Shown one piece after another: positions 16,642-24,894 of a DNA stretch of 34,210 nucleotides (position 1 is the first letter of the stretch; the number at the start of each line of letters is the position of its first letter). The stretch comes from Lachnospiraceae bacterium (lineage in GTDB: Bacteria > Bacillota > Clostridia > Lachnospirales > Lachnospiraceae). The translations under genes were made by a program, and so were the position numbers. Location: assembly GCA_022510525.1 (NCBI GenBank), contig JAFLTH010000027.1, positions 1 through 34,210 on the forward strand, given 5' to 3'. Under the pieces are notes generated by a model. The model ran no database searches, was not told the DNA's origin, and was given only the letters and a program-made list of their open reading frames with translations.

Positions 16642-18732
16642 ATGAATGTTTACACAACTGACAAAATTCGTAATGTAGTGCTGCTTGGTCATGGAGGCTG
16701 TGGCAAGACAAGTCTGGTAGAGGCAATGGCATATCTTGCAGGAATTACTTCCCGCATGGGTAAGGTGTCTGACGGCAATACTATCAGCGATTATGGCAAG
16801 GAAGAGCAGAAACGCCAGATATCCATTACAACTTCCGTTGTTCCGATTGAATGGGAAGGTGTAAAAGTTAATGTATTGGATACACCGGGTTTTTTTGATT
16901 TCGTAGGAGAGGTTGAAGAGGCTGTTGCCGCAGCTGATGCAGCAATCATTGTAGTGTCGGGTAAAGCCGGTGTGGAAGTAGGAACCGAGAAGGCATGGGA
17001 GTTGTGTGAGAAATATAAACTGCCGCGTTTTGTCTTTGTAACGGATATGGATATTGATAATGCTTCTTTCCGTCAGGTAGTTGAATATATGACTAATAAA
17101 TACGGTAAAAAGCTGGCACCGTTCCATCTGCCGATCCGTGAGGAGGAGAAGTTTGTCGGTTATATCAATGTAATAACAGAGCAGGCATATCGTTGGAAAG
17201 ACAAGGAAGTAGTTGAATGTGACATGCCTGATTACAGCAAGGATAACTTGCAGATTTGTCGTGATGCGCTTATGGAGGCGGTTGCAGAGACAAGTGAAGA
17301 ATTTATGGAGCGTTATTTTAACGGTGATACTTTCTCCGAGGCTGAAATCAGGGCAGCGCTCAGGAATAATGTAATGGAAGGCAGTATCGTTCCTATGTCA
17401 ATGGGCTCCAGCCTGCTTTGTCAGGGTATTTATACATTGCTTGATGATATTGTGAAATATATGCCGAGCCCGGAGAACAGAGAAATTGCCGGAATCGATC
17501 TTAAGACAAATGAGATTTTTGCTGCAAACTATGATTTCTCAAAATCAAAGTCAGCTTTTATCTTTAAGACGATTGTTGATCCCTTCATTGGAAAATATTC
17601 TTTGATCAAGGTCTGCTCAGGTGTAATTAAGGGCGATGACCTGATTTACAATGAAGATAAAGATGTAGAAGAGAAGATAAGTAAATTGTATGTGCTTCAG
17701 GGCAGTAAGCCGGTTGAAATATCAGAGTTGCATGCGGGGGATATCGGCGCAATAGCAAAACTTACGGCGGCAAGAACAGGTAATACTTTATCGACCAAGG
17801 CACATCCGATTCGTTTTGGTAAGACGGAGATTTCAACACCTTATACCGTAATGCGCTATCAGGCGGAAAATAAGGCGGATATTGATAAGGTATCACAATC
17901 ACTGCAGAAGATGGCTCATGAAGATCAGACTTTGAAGATTGTAAATGATGCTGAAAACAGACAAACGCTTTTATATGGAATGGGTGATTTGCATTTAGAG
18001 GTTGTTACAAGCAGACTTCTTAGCGAATATAAGGTTGCCGTTAAGCTTTCAACACCTAAGATTGCATACAAGGAGACGATTCAGAAGAATTCTGACGTTG
18101 AATACAAATATAAGAAACAGTCCGGCGGACATGGCCAGTACGGACATGTAAAGATGAAATTTGAGCCTTCAGGTTCATTGGAAGAACCATATGTATTTGA
18201 GCAGGTTGTAGTGGGCGGTGCCGTTCCTAAGAACTTCTTCCCGGCAGTGGAGAAAGGACTTCAGGATTCGGTATTGAGTGGACCGTTAGCTGCATATCCG
18301 GTAGTCGGTGTTAAGGCTACTTTGTATGACGGTTCATATCATCCGGTGGATTCTTCGGAAATGGCATTTAAGATGGCAACGATACAGGCGTTTAAGAAAG
18401 GCTTTATGGAGGCTAAACCTGTTCTGCTTGAGCCAATCGTCTCATTGAAGGTAACCGTTCCGGATACTTATACGGGCGATATAATGGGTGATCTGAATAA
18501 ACGCCGTGGAAGGGTGCTTGGAATGAATCCAACCACAGACGGAAAGCAGGTTATTGAGGCCGATATTCCAATGTCGTGTCTGCAAGGTTACTGTACCGAT
18601 TTGCGTTCTATGACAGGCGGCAGAGGTGTTTATGAATATGAATTTGCAAGATACGAGCAGGCACCCAGCGATGTTCAGGAAAAAGAGGTCGCTGCAAGAG
18701 CTGCCAAGGTAGCTGCAGGAAGCGAAGAATAA
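16642..18732 (+). CDS. EF-G-like translational GTPase (EF-G2 type), altered G3 and G4 motifs
   Basis: The 696-residue protein has the five-domain layout of elongation factor G. Its P-loop is intact (GHGGCGKT, 16-23). The G3 motif is DTPGFFDF rather than DTPGHVDF, so the catalytic His position is Phe84. The G4 motif is TDMD (134-137) instead of NKxD. Domain IV carries KKQSGGHGQYGHVKMKFEP and PVDSSEMAFKMA, as in EF-G, and the C-terminal domain has SMTGGRGVYEYEF. These changes fit the EF-G2/EF-G-like subgroup rather than the housekeeping EF-G, which should be encoded elsewhere near the str operon. It is not a convincing TetM-type ribosomal protection protein. AAGGAGG lies 7 bases before the ATG. 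Confidence 0.88.
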   Translation: MNVYTTDKIRNVVLLGHGGCGKTSLVEAMAYLAGITSRMGKVSDGNTISDYGKEEQKRQISITTSVVPIEWEGVKVNVLDTPGFFDFVGEVEEAVAAADAAIIVVSGKAGVEVGTEKAWELCEKYKLPRFVFVTDMDIDNASFRQVVEYMTNKYGKKLAPFHLPIREEEKFVGYINVITEQAYRWKDKEVVECDMPDYSKDNLQICRDALMEAVAETSEEFMERYFNGDTFSEAEIRAALRNNVMEGSIVPMSMGSSLLCQGIYTLLDDIVKYMPSPENREIAGIDLKTNEIFAANYDFSKSKSAFIFKTIVDPFIGKYSLIKVCSGVIKGDDLIYNEDKDVEEKISKLYVLQGSKPVEISELHAGDIGAIAKLTAARTGNTLSTKAHPIRFGKTEISTPYTVMRYQAENKADIDKVSQSLQKMAHEDQTLKIVNDAENRQTLLYGMGDLHLEVVTSRLLSEYKVAVKLSTPKIAYKETIQKNSDVEYKYKKQSGGHGQYGHVKMKFEPSGSLEEPYVFEQVVVGGAVPKNFFPAVEKGLQDSVLSGPLAAYPVVGVKATLYDGSYHPVDSSEMAFKMATIQAFKKGFMEAKPVLLEPIVSLKVTVPDTYTGDIMGDLNKRRGRVLGMNPTTDGKQVIEADIPMSCLQGYCTDLRSMTGGRGVYEYEFARYEQAPSDVQEKEVAARAAKVAAGSEE

Positions 18733-18763
18733 GACGAATAATAGTTTTACTTTTTAGAGAAGG

Positions 18764-18808
18764 AAAACAGGATGCATACGTATTGGGGGATACGGCATCC
18801 TGTTTTTG
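18764..18808 (+). terminator. Intrinsic terminator after the EF-G-like gene
   Basis: The stem AAAACAGGATGC (18764-18775) pairs with GCATCCTGTTTT (18795-18806), with an inner CGTAT/ATACG helix and a T-run. It ends transcription before the leuS promoter. Confidence 0.88.
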
Positions 18809-18817
18809 CGTTCGGGG

Positions 18818-18845
18818 TTGACAAATTATGCGGGTATAGTAAAAT
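18818..18845 (+). promoter_or_regulatory. Promoter of leuS
   Basis: A perfect TTGACA (18818-18823), a 16-base spacer and TAAAAT (18840-18845) lie 46 bases before the leuS ATG. The resulting leader is about 40 bases, too short for a T-box. Confidence 0.7.
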
Positions 18846-18891
18846 TATGAGAGAATTTATTTGGAGATTTTATTAGGAAGGGGCACTATAG

Positions 18892-21300
18892 ATGGCAGAA
18901 TTATATAATCACAGGGAAGTGGAACAAAAATGGCAGAAGATCTGGGATGATGAGAAGGCGTTTAAGACATCAAGCGATTATTCCAAGCCGAAATATTATG
19001 CGTTGGTTGAATTCCCTTATCCATCCGGACAGGGACTTCATGTAGGTCATCCAAGACCATATACTGCTCTTGATATTGTTGCAAGAAAGAGAAGGATGCA
19101 GGGATATAATGTTCTTTATCCCATGGGCTGGGATGCATTTGGTCTTCCTACCGAGAATTATGCGATCAAGAACCATATACATCCGCGCATTGTTACAGAG
19201 AATAATGTTGTCCGTTTCAAGAACCAGCTTCATGAGCTTGGCTATTCTTTTGACTGGGACAGGGAAGTCAATACCACAGATCCGAATTATTATAAATGGA
19301 CTCAGTGGATTTTCCTTAAATTATTCAAAGCAGGTCTTGCCTATAAGTCGGAGATGCCTATTAACTGGTGTACTTCCTGTAAAGTCGGACTGGCCAATGA
19401 AGAGGTAGTTAACGGAGTCTGCGAAAGATGCGGTTCCGAGGTAGTCCGTAAGGTTAAGAGCCAATGGATGTTAAAAATAACCGAGTATGCCGATAAACTT
19501 ATCGAAGGTCTTGATACGGTTGACTATGTAGAGAAAGTTAAAGTATCCCAGAAGAACTGGATAGGCAAATCCATAGGTGCAGAGGTTGATTTTTCAATTA
19601 AAGGAAAAGAAGATAAACTGCGTGTGTACACAACCAGATGCGATACTTTGTTTGGCGCTACCTACATGGTAGTTTCACCGGAGCATCCAATTATTGATAA
19701 ATATAAAGACGAATTGAAAAACTGGGATGAAATAAACGCATATAGGGAGCAGGCTGCAAGAAAGTCTGATTTTGAACGTTCAGAGCTTGCCAAGGAAAAA
19801 ACCGGTGTCAAGATTGACGGTTTAGTGGCTATAAATCCTGTAAATGAAAAAGAGATTCCGATTTTTATATCCGACTATGTTCTTATGAGTTACGGAACAG
19901 GTGCAATTATGGCGGTTCCTGCCCATGATGAGAGAGACTGGGATTTTGCAAAGAAGTTTGGACTTCCGATAATAGAAGTTGTAGCAGGCGGTAAGGATGT
20001 ACAGGAAGAAGTATATACGGATGTGGCAACCGGAATACTTGTAAATTCCGAATTCTTGAACGGACTTAGTGTGGCTGAAGCTAAAGAAAAGATGATTGCC
20101 TATCTGGAAGAAAAGGGTATCGGCAGTGCTAAGACCAACTTTAAATTAAGAGACTGGGTATTCTCCAGACAACGTTACTGGGGAGAACCCATTCCGATTG
20201 TATATTGTGAAAAATGCGGTTATGTGCCGATTGATGAAAGCGAGCTGCCTTTGGAGCTTCCGGAGGTGGAAAGCTATATGCCCACGGATAACGGTGAGTC
20301 ACCTCTCTCTACAATGACCGAGTGGGTCAATACAACCTGTCCCTGCTGTGGCGGTTCTGCTAAGAGAGAAACCGATACCATGCCTCAATGGGCCGGTTCT
20401 TCATGGTATTTCCTGCGTTATACTGATCCTGATAATAAGGAAGCGCTTGCAAGTAAGGAAGCGCTGGATTATTGGATGCCGGTAGACTGGTACAACGGTG
20501 GTATGGAGCATACGACACTGCACTTGTTATATTCACGTTTCTGGCACAAGTTTTTATATGACAGCAAGGTAGTACCTTGTCCGGAGCCATATTCAAAGAG
20601 AACATCCCATGGTATGATTCTTGGCTCCAATGGCGAGAAGATGAGTAAATCCCGCGGAAATGTTGTTAACCCTGATGATATAATCAGAGAATACGGCGCA
20701 GATACCATGCGTACTTATGAGATGTTCATTGGTGCGTTTGAACTTTCCGCTGCCTGGTCTGATGATGGTGTAAAGGGCTGTCGGCGTTTCCTTGAAAGGG
20801 TATGGAAATTGCAGGATATTATGACGGATGACATGGGATATTCCAAAGATTTGGAGACCAAGATGCATCAGACCATTAAAAAGGTCAGCAATGATTTTGA
20901 AAGTCTTAAGTATAATACGGCTATAGCGGCAATGATGGCTCTTATAAATGATTTTTATAGGAAGAATGAAGTGACTAAAGGTGAATTTAAAACACTTATC
21001 ACGCTGCTTAATCCGGTCGCACCACACATAACGGAAGAACTTTGGCAGGCGGCAGGTTTTGAGGGAAGGGTGTATCAGACTGCATGGCCTGAGTATGATG
21101 AGGCTAAGACCATAGAAGATACCGTAGAAATTGCAGTGCAGATTAACGGTAAGACAAGGGCAACGCTGATGATTGGAAAGGAAGACCCGAAGGATGAGGT
21201 TATCGCAAAGGCTAAAGAACAGATTGCAGGCAAGCTGACCGGAACTATTGTAAAAGAGATATACGTACCGGGCAGAATTGTGAATATTGTTCAAAAGTAG
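18892..21300 (+). CDS. leuS: Leucine--tRNA ligase
   Basis: LeuRS charges tRNA-Leu. The 802 residues are a normal bacterial length. The class I signatures are present: HVGH (50-53, HIGH type) within [17 protein letters not shown] and KMSKS (583-587) in [18 protein letters not shown] CxxC zinc-type pair appears in [15 protein letters not shown] and again in CERCGSE near 180. The CP1 editing domain (about 225-415) contains [21 protein letters not shown] and [15 protein letters not shown], including the Asp needed for editing. AGGAAGGGG precedes the ATG by about 9 bases. It is a single-gene transcript between two terminators. Confidence 0.97.
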   Translation: MAELYNHREVEQKWQKIWDDEKAFKTSSDYSKPKYYALVEFPYPSGQGLHVGHPRPYTALDIVARKRRMQGYNVLYPMGWDAFGLPTENYAIKNHIHPRIVTENNVVRFKNQLHELGYSFDWDREVNTTDPNYYKWTQWIFLKLFKAGLAYKSEMPINWCTSCKVGLANEEVVNGVCERCGSEVVRKVKSQWMLKITEYADKLIEGLDTVDYVEKVKVSQKNWIGKSIGAEVDFSIKGKEDKLRVYTTRCDTLFGATYMVVSPEHPIIDKYKDELKNWDEINAYREQAARKSDFERSELAKEKTGVKIDGLVAINPVNEKEIPIFISDYVLMSYGTGAIMAVPAHDERDWDFAKKFGLPIIEVVAGGKDVQEEVYTDVATGILVNSEFLNGLSVAEAKEKMIAYLEEKGIGSAKTNFKLRDWVFSRQRYWGEPIPIVYCEKCGYVPIDESELPLELPEVESYMPTDNGESPLSTMTEWVNTTCPCCGGSAKRETDTMPQWAGSSWYFLRYTDPDNKEALASKEALDYWMPVDWYNGGMEHTTLHLLYSRFWHKFLYDSKVVPCPEPYSKRTSHGMILGSNGEKMSKSRGNVVNPDDIIREYGADTMRTYEMFIGAFELSAAWSDDGVKGCRRFLERVWKLQDIMTDDMGYSKDLETKMHQTIKKVSNDFESLKYNTAIAAMMALINDFYRKNEVTKGEFKTLITLLNPVAPHITEELWQAAGFEGRVYQTAWPEYDEAKTIEDTVEIAVQINGKTRATLMIGKEDPKDEVIAKAKEQIAGKLTGTIVKEIYVPGRIVNIVQK

Positions 21301-21308
21301 AATATGCT

Positions 21309-21345
21309 AAAAAATGCGCAAGTTTTCGGGCTTGCGCATTTTTTT
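21309..21345. terminator. Bidirectional terminator between leuS and the convergent small genes
   Basis: AAAAAATGCGCAAG (21309-21322) pairs perfectly with CTTGCGCATTTTTT (21331-21344). A/T runs on both sides make it work in both directions. Confidence 0.92.
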
Positions 21346-21362
21346 ATATCATCTTTATTTTC

Positions 21363-21632
21363 TTATCTTTTCTTGTAAAACAGGGTAACCATCTTATCCA
21401 TCTTCTCGCATTCTTCAGGTGTGGCATATTTTTTTATTGTTTTTACGATTATATTTATCTCATCATCCGTAAAACTTACATTGTTATCCCTTCCGCGTTT
21501 GCCAACTGCCATAAGGAAAGGAAGCATCTGCTCTCTGGTGAGACCTTTACTTTCAAAGACAAGCATCTGCAGGAAATCCAGTTTACCTCGTTCAATATGT
21601 GCAACATCGGGATCATCTAACCATGATGCCAT
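21363..21632 (-). CDS. Small conserved-looking protein of unknown function
   Basis: I do not recognise this 89-residue protein. It is soluble, mostly helical in character and very charged, beginning MASWLDDPDVAHIERGKLDF. It has no signal peptide, no Cys motif and no membrane segment. A strong AGGAGG (21639-21644) lies 6 bases before the ATG, which argues for a real gene. It follows the 163-residue gene by 26 bases on the same strand and ends just before the bidirectional terminator, so the two form an operon. The phrase LPFLMAVGKRGRDNNVSFTD suggests a small helical domain, possibly an adaptor, but no function can be assigned. Confidence 0.8.
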   Translation of the reverse strand: MASWLDDPDVAHIERGKLDFLQMLVFESKGLTREQMLPFLMAVGKRGRDNNVSFTDDEINIIVKTIKKYATPEECEKMDKMVTLFYKKR

Positions 21633-21658
21633 AAATAACCTCCTATTATAATAATATA

Positions 21659-22150
21659 TTATGTCTGCATATTACTAAATGCTTCATACATTTCTTTTTG
21701 TTCCGGAGAGAGCATTCCCATAAGCATATCCATCATGGAGCTGCCTGATGCGGTATCGTAGCTGCCTGTAGCCGCACCAATGTCCATATCAGGGAACATT
21801 TCCTGCATTACACTCATGGTCTGACTCATTTCCTGATACATTTCCATAGTCTGGAATAAGGATTCCAACTGTTCAAGCTGTCTTGATTCCGATTCGCTGC
21901 AGTAAGGACGCAGTTCTCGAAATAATTTTTTTAAGTCAGGTCTATCGGTATCTTCTTTATAAGAACAGATATGAAAAGGATGTTTTTTAAACAACTCCAT
22001 TGTATATTTTAATTCCATATATTTAATGTAAATTGCCATATTTTTTTGCATGGAAGGTTCTATATAGGGGAGAAGAACCTTGAGTTTTTGTATCCGGTTG
22101 TTAGTATACAAGGCATCAAATGCCATGACGTTTGAGGACTCATCTTTCAT
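21659..22150 (-). CDS. Unknown protein with Met-rich C-terminus
   Basis: This 163-residue protein (170 if a TTG at 22171 is the start) is unrecognised. The N-terminal half is helical and basic/aromatic (KLKVLLPYIEP, KYMELKYTMELFKKHPFH). The C-terminal 60 residues are very rich in Met and Gln/Glu (YQEMSQTMSVMQEMFPDMDIG, then SSMMDMLMGMLSPEQKEMYEAF). The style recalls small proteins that clostridia carry near coat-like genes, but that is inference. AAAGGC lies 12 bases before the ATG and is a modest ribosome site. The next gene downstream is the 89-residue protein, 26 bases away. Confidence 0.75.
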   Translation of the reverse strand: MKDESSNVMAFDALYTNNRIQKLKVLLPYIEPSMQKNMAIYIKYMELKYTMELFKKHPFHICSYKEDTDRPDLKKLFRELRPYCSESESRQLEQLESLFQTMEMYQEMSQTMSVMQEMFPDMDIGAATGSYDTASGSSMMDMLMGMLSPEQKEMYEAFSNMQT

Positions 22151-22214
22151 TATTGTAACTATGCCTTTCAATGCCTGTAGATTAACCTTATCAAAGTATA
22201 TGCTTTACAAGAGA

Positions 22215-22243
22215 AAAATAGGCTCAAATTACGAGCCTATTTT
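22215..22243 (-). terminator. Terminator after the Cys/Gly-rich small gene
   Basis: AAAATAGGCTC (22215-22225) and GAGCCTATTTT (22233-22243) form a perfect 11-base stem with a 7-base loop. Read on the minus strand it ends in a T-run, 32 bases after the stop of the gene at 22275. Confidence 0.85.
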
Positions 22244-22274
22244 CCAGATGTGAACGCAAGAAGTGGGGTGAAAA

Positions 22275-22502
22275 TTAGAAGATGGAACCGTTGCCGCAGC
22301 AGCTGGAAAGAATTAACAGCCAGATTATAAGATTGCAGCAGCTGTTATCATTGTTAAAAAGACCAAAGCCGCTTCTTCCGCAACCATCATTGTTGTTGAA
22401 TAAAGATAATAAGATGAGAATCCATATTAAATTGGAACATCCGTTATTACCTTCTCTTGTGTTGCCATTGCATCCGCAATTGGTTGCTGATAAATCACTC
22501 AT
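22275..22502 (-). CDS. Small Cys/Gly/Asn-rich hydrophobic protein (chorion-like high-cysteine type)
   Basis: The 75-residue protein alternates Cys/Gly/Asn-rich loops (NCGCNGNTREGNNGCSN, NDGCGRSG) with two very hydrophobic stretches (LIWILILLSLF near 25-35 and LIIWLLILSSCC near 58-69). This style is found in clostridial proteins annotated as chorion class high-cysteine HCB protein; the name reflects composition, not function. A surface or spore-coat role is plausible but unproven. GGAGG lies 7 bases before the ATG. It has its own terminator and is separated from the divergent secreted protein by 262 bases. A 97-codon frame on the opposite strand overlapping it is an artefact. Confidence 0.8.
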   Translation of the reverse strand: MSDLSATNCGCNGNTREGNNGCSNLIWILILLSLFNNNDGCGRSGFGLFNNDNSCCNLIIWLLILSSCCGNGSIF

Positions 22503-22608
22503 ATTTGTGCCTCCATATTTTTTGTTTTGTTTTATGCTTTATCTTATGTGGGTAGCAGGTCCGTGTTTCCGATGATAATTAAAATATTATTAAAATATAC
22601 AAAAACAT

Positions 22609-22637
22609 TTGAAATAGCTTTTGGTTTGTGTTATAAA
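22609..22637 (+). promoter_or_regulatory. Promoter of the secreted-protein gene
   Basis: TTGAAA (22609-22614), a 17-base spacer and TATAAA (22632-22637) predict a start near 22644 and a leader of about 120 AT-rich bases before the ATG at 22765. The rest of the 22503-22764 gap shows nothing else I can support. Confidence 0.5.
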
Positions 22638-22764
22638 TATTACATAATCTGTAAATCTTTGTGAATTATATGAATTCTATTAACCAATCTTGGTGTAGTT
22701 ATAATATCTTTTTGGTTTCAATTGAAATTACCTGAAAAACAAAATAAGAAATGGAGAATTAAAT

Positions 22765-23880
22765 ATGAAAAAGAAATTAGCAATGATATCGGTCTCAGTA
22801 CTGATTTTATGTGTATGCGTATTTACAACGGGAATACCTGCGTTGGCCAACTCTGAAATCAACAGCAGCGGTGCTGTGATTTTAGAAGATAATGAAGTAG
22901 AGTTTTATTCAAAAGATATTGAAGAGCTCGATGCACGGGTGGAGGAGCTTTCCGAGGACTTGTCGGATGAATTCTATTCATCTTATGTACCGGGGCAGGA
23001 TAAGCTGCTAAAGAACAAACTTAACTCAAAAGGAATTGTTAATTATGATCATGGAAAAGTTATTTTTGACGCCTCGGACCTTGTGAAACTTGCGGATGGA
23101 ATTGACAGTCTGAATGTGGGATATAAGTATGAGGCTGTAAATGCGCTTAATAAGATAGGTACTTATTTTAAGACGGATGGCACTATTACTTATGAACAAA
23201 CAGGGACCATATTACCGGAAAATGTATCTGAGCTGACTTTTTCCGATATATGTATGGGTATTATAAAATCCCAGTCTGTTGATCATTTGGCAGATCAGGG
23301 TATTCTTCCGGCAATTACAGATAATCTGAGTGAAGGCAGTGCAGCATGGGTTGATGGAAAGCTTATAATTGGAAACGGTAACGATAACAAAAATTCCTAT
23401 AATCAAGGATATGATGACGGACATGCTAAGGGATATGAAGAAGGCGAAGCGGCAAATCCGCGTGTCGAATGTTACTTTCTTGGGCATTCAAAAACGTCTA
23501 CAATCGATGGAAAAATGTTTTATAATGTTGCCCCATTGGTTCCTGAGATAGATTGTACACAATTAACTGCGGAAAATTTTATTGTATGCCCTTATATGGT
23601 TAATAGTGGTAAATCAAGTACATCAAAATATACATCTATAGCTTCGAATGTGACTGTTTTTTGCAATATATCAGAGTCTGAGCTGTCAAGCGGAATAGAT
23701 TATAATCCGGAAACAGGTTATTTGTATGTTGCTAAACCTGCCATAACAGCCAGTGGAGGTCTTTCAGGAGTTAGTGGCTATACCAGAACCGCAACAACGT
23801 ATGCGGATGTCAATGTATATCTTGTTACAGGTGAGATAACGGACCGGTCATCCACAGGCGGTGATTTTGTAATTCAGTAA
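22765..23880 (+). CDS. Secreted protein of unknown function
   Basis: This 371-residue protein has a clear signal peptide: MKKKLAMISV start, a hydrophobic core, and a likely cut after ALA near residue 28. Residues 50-75 form an acidic coiled-coil-like helix (EELDARVEELSEDLSDEF). A middle domain to about 200 is unrecognised. A glycine- and asparagine-rich hinge follows (near 203-229), with the motif YNQGYDDGHAKGYEEGEA, a GY-repeat linker also common in phage and surface proteins. The C-terminal 140 residues look beta-rich. GGAG lies 8 bases before the ATG. No LPxTG anchor or membrane tail is seen, so it is probably released or bound non-covalently to the cell surface. Confidence 0.85.
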   Translation: MKKKLAMISVSVLILCVCVFTTGIPALANSEINSSGAVILEDNEVEFYSKDIEELDARVEELSEDLSDEFYSSYVPGQDKLLKNKLNSKGIVNYDHGKVIFDASDLVKLADGIDSLNVGYKYEAVNALNKIGTYFKTDGTITYEQTGTILPENVSELTFSDICMGIIKSQSVDHLADQGILPAITDNLSEGSAAWVDGKLIIGNGNDNKNSYNQGYDDGHAKGYEEGEAANPRVECYFLGHSKTSTIDGKMFYNVAPLVPEIDCTQLTAENFIVCPYMVNSGKSSTSKYTSIASNVTVFCNISESELSSGIDYNPETGYLYVAKPAITASGGLSGVSGYTRTATTYADVNVYLVTGEITDRSSTGGDFVIQ

Positions 23881-23916
23881 TTTTATGTATAAAAACCGGA
23901 GTATGGCAAAAACTAG

Positions 23917-23945
23917 AAGAGAATCGCAGTGTCGGTTCTCTTTTT
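23917..23945 (+). terminator. Terminator after the secreted-protein gene
   Basis: AAGAGAATCG (23917-23926) pairs with CGGTTCTCTT (23933-23942) with one G-T wobble and is followed by a run of T. Confidence 0.85.
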
Positions 23946-23985
23946 GTATATTTTTTTACAATAATTTAAGGAGAGACAAATCATT

Positions 23986-24783
23986 ATGGGAAATAAACAA
24001 GGCAGCAAGAAAGAAAAAGATCAAAATGTAAATCAGAGTAATAATCCGAATAAAGATAAATTAGAAAAGAATGAGGAGAAAAAAGAAAGAAAAGAAGCCA
24101 AGGCAGATGCGGAAAAGCACAGAGATGAACGCATTGAATCCACAGGTCAGTTGACTTTGGATGAAAGCGAATCTGAGCATAATATACATCTGATTACGAT
24201 CATCGGTGAAATAGAAGGGCATGATAATCTGGGAAGCTCATCCAAGACAACGAAGTATGAGCATATATTACCGCAACTGGCAGCTATTGAAGACAGTAAG
24301 AAAATTGATGGAGTTATAATTTTGCTTAATACAATGGGCGGGGATGTTGAAGCGGGACTTGCAATTGCGGAAATGATTGCTTCACTAAGTAAGCCGACGG
24401 TTTCTCTGGTGCTGGGAGGAAGTCATTCCATAGGGGTTCCTATTGCGGTAAGTACGGATTACTCGTATATCGTACCTACCGGAACAATGGTCATCCATCC
24501 GGTGAGGTTAAATGGTATGGTTATCGGAGTGCAGCAGACCTTTGATTATTTTAAACAGATTCAGAATCGCATTACAGGTTTTGTATGCCAGCATTGTAAG
24601 ATTGAACAGTCACGTCTTGAGGAATTGATGATGGAAACGGGTATGCTTACTAAGGATGTAGGAACGGTTTTAGTCGGAAAAGAAGCTGTGGAGGAAGGAA
24701 TCATAAATGAAGTTGGCGGAATTAAAGATGCAATAAGTCATCTTCACGATATGGTAGAAAGAAAAAAATCAGATACAAAATAA
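23986..24783 (+). CDS. tepA: ClpP-like serine protease, TepA family
   Basis: This 265-residue protein has a very charged N-terminal tail (about 60 residues rich in Lys and Glu) followed by a ClpP/crotonase-fold domain. The domain shows INTMGGD-type packing (LLNTMGGDVEAG), the nucleophile region GGSHSIG (Ser148) and HPVRLNG (His171), matching ClpP active-site positions. TepA (YmfB) of Bacillus subtilis is encoded beside spoIIIE, as here, and has been linked to protein translocation; a ClpP-type signal-peptide-degrading role is possible. AAGGAG lies about 12 bases before the ATG. It is followed by the spoIIIE gene with its own promoter. Confidence 0.88.
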   Translation: MGNKQGSKKEKDQNVNQSNNPNKDKLEKNEEKKERKEAKADAEKHRDERIESTGQLTLDESESEHNIHLITIIGEIEGHDNLGSSSKTTKYEHILPQLAAIEDSKKIDGVIILLNTMGGDVEAGLAIAEMIASLSKPTVSLVLGGSHSIGVPIAVSTDYSYIVPTGTMVIHPVRLNGMVIGVQQTFDYFKQIQNRITGFVCQHCKIEQSRLEELMMETGMLTKDVGTVLVGKEAVEEGIINEVGGIKDAISHLHDMVERKKSDTK

Positions 24784-24786
24784 GGG

Positions 24787-24815
24787 ATGACAAGTAAAAC
24801 CGAAAATGCTATACT
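24787..24815 (+). promoter_or_regulatory. Promoter of spoIIIE/ftsK
   Basis: ATGACA (24787-24792), a 17-base spacer and TATACT (24810-24815) sit just after the tepA stop. Transcription would start near 24822 and run into a 9-base inverted repeat, ATGCTTGTA (24831-24839) and TACAAGCAT (24868-24876), that ends 7 bases before the ribosome site. Confidence 0.55.
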
Positions 24816-24894
24816 ATATATTGATTTATAATGCTTGTAGGGAAAATATGGAAGTTTATATATATTGTACAAGCATAAAGCATGGAGGTTATAC

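Noticed and set aside
16642-18732. Tetracycline-resistance ribosomal protection protein
   Set aside because: Overall sequence and the G3/G4 changes fit the EF-G2-like group, and there is no mobile-element context; a resistance call would be unsupported.
22282-22575. 97-codon plus-strand frame opposite the Cys/Gly-rich small gene
   Set aside because: It is antisense to a gene with a strong GGAGG site and its own terminator; Leu/Pro-rich composition is typical of a shadow frame.
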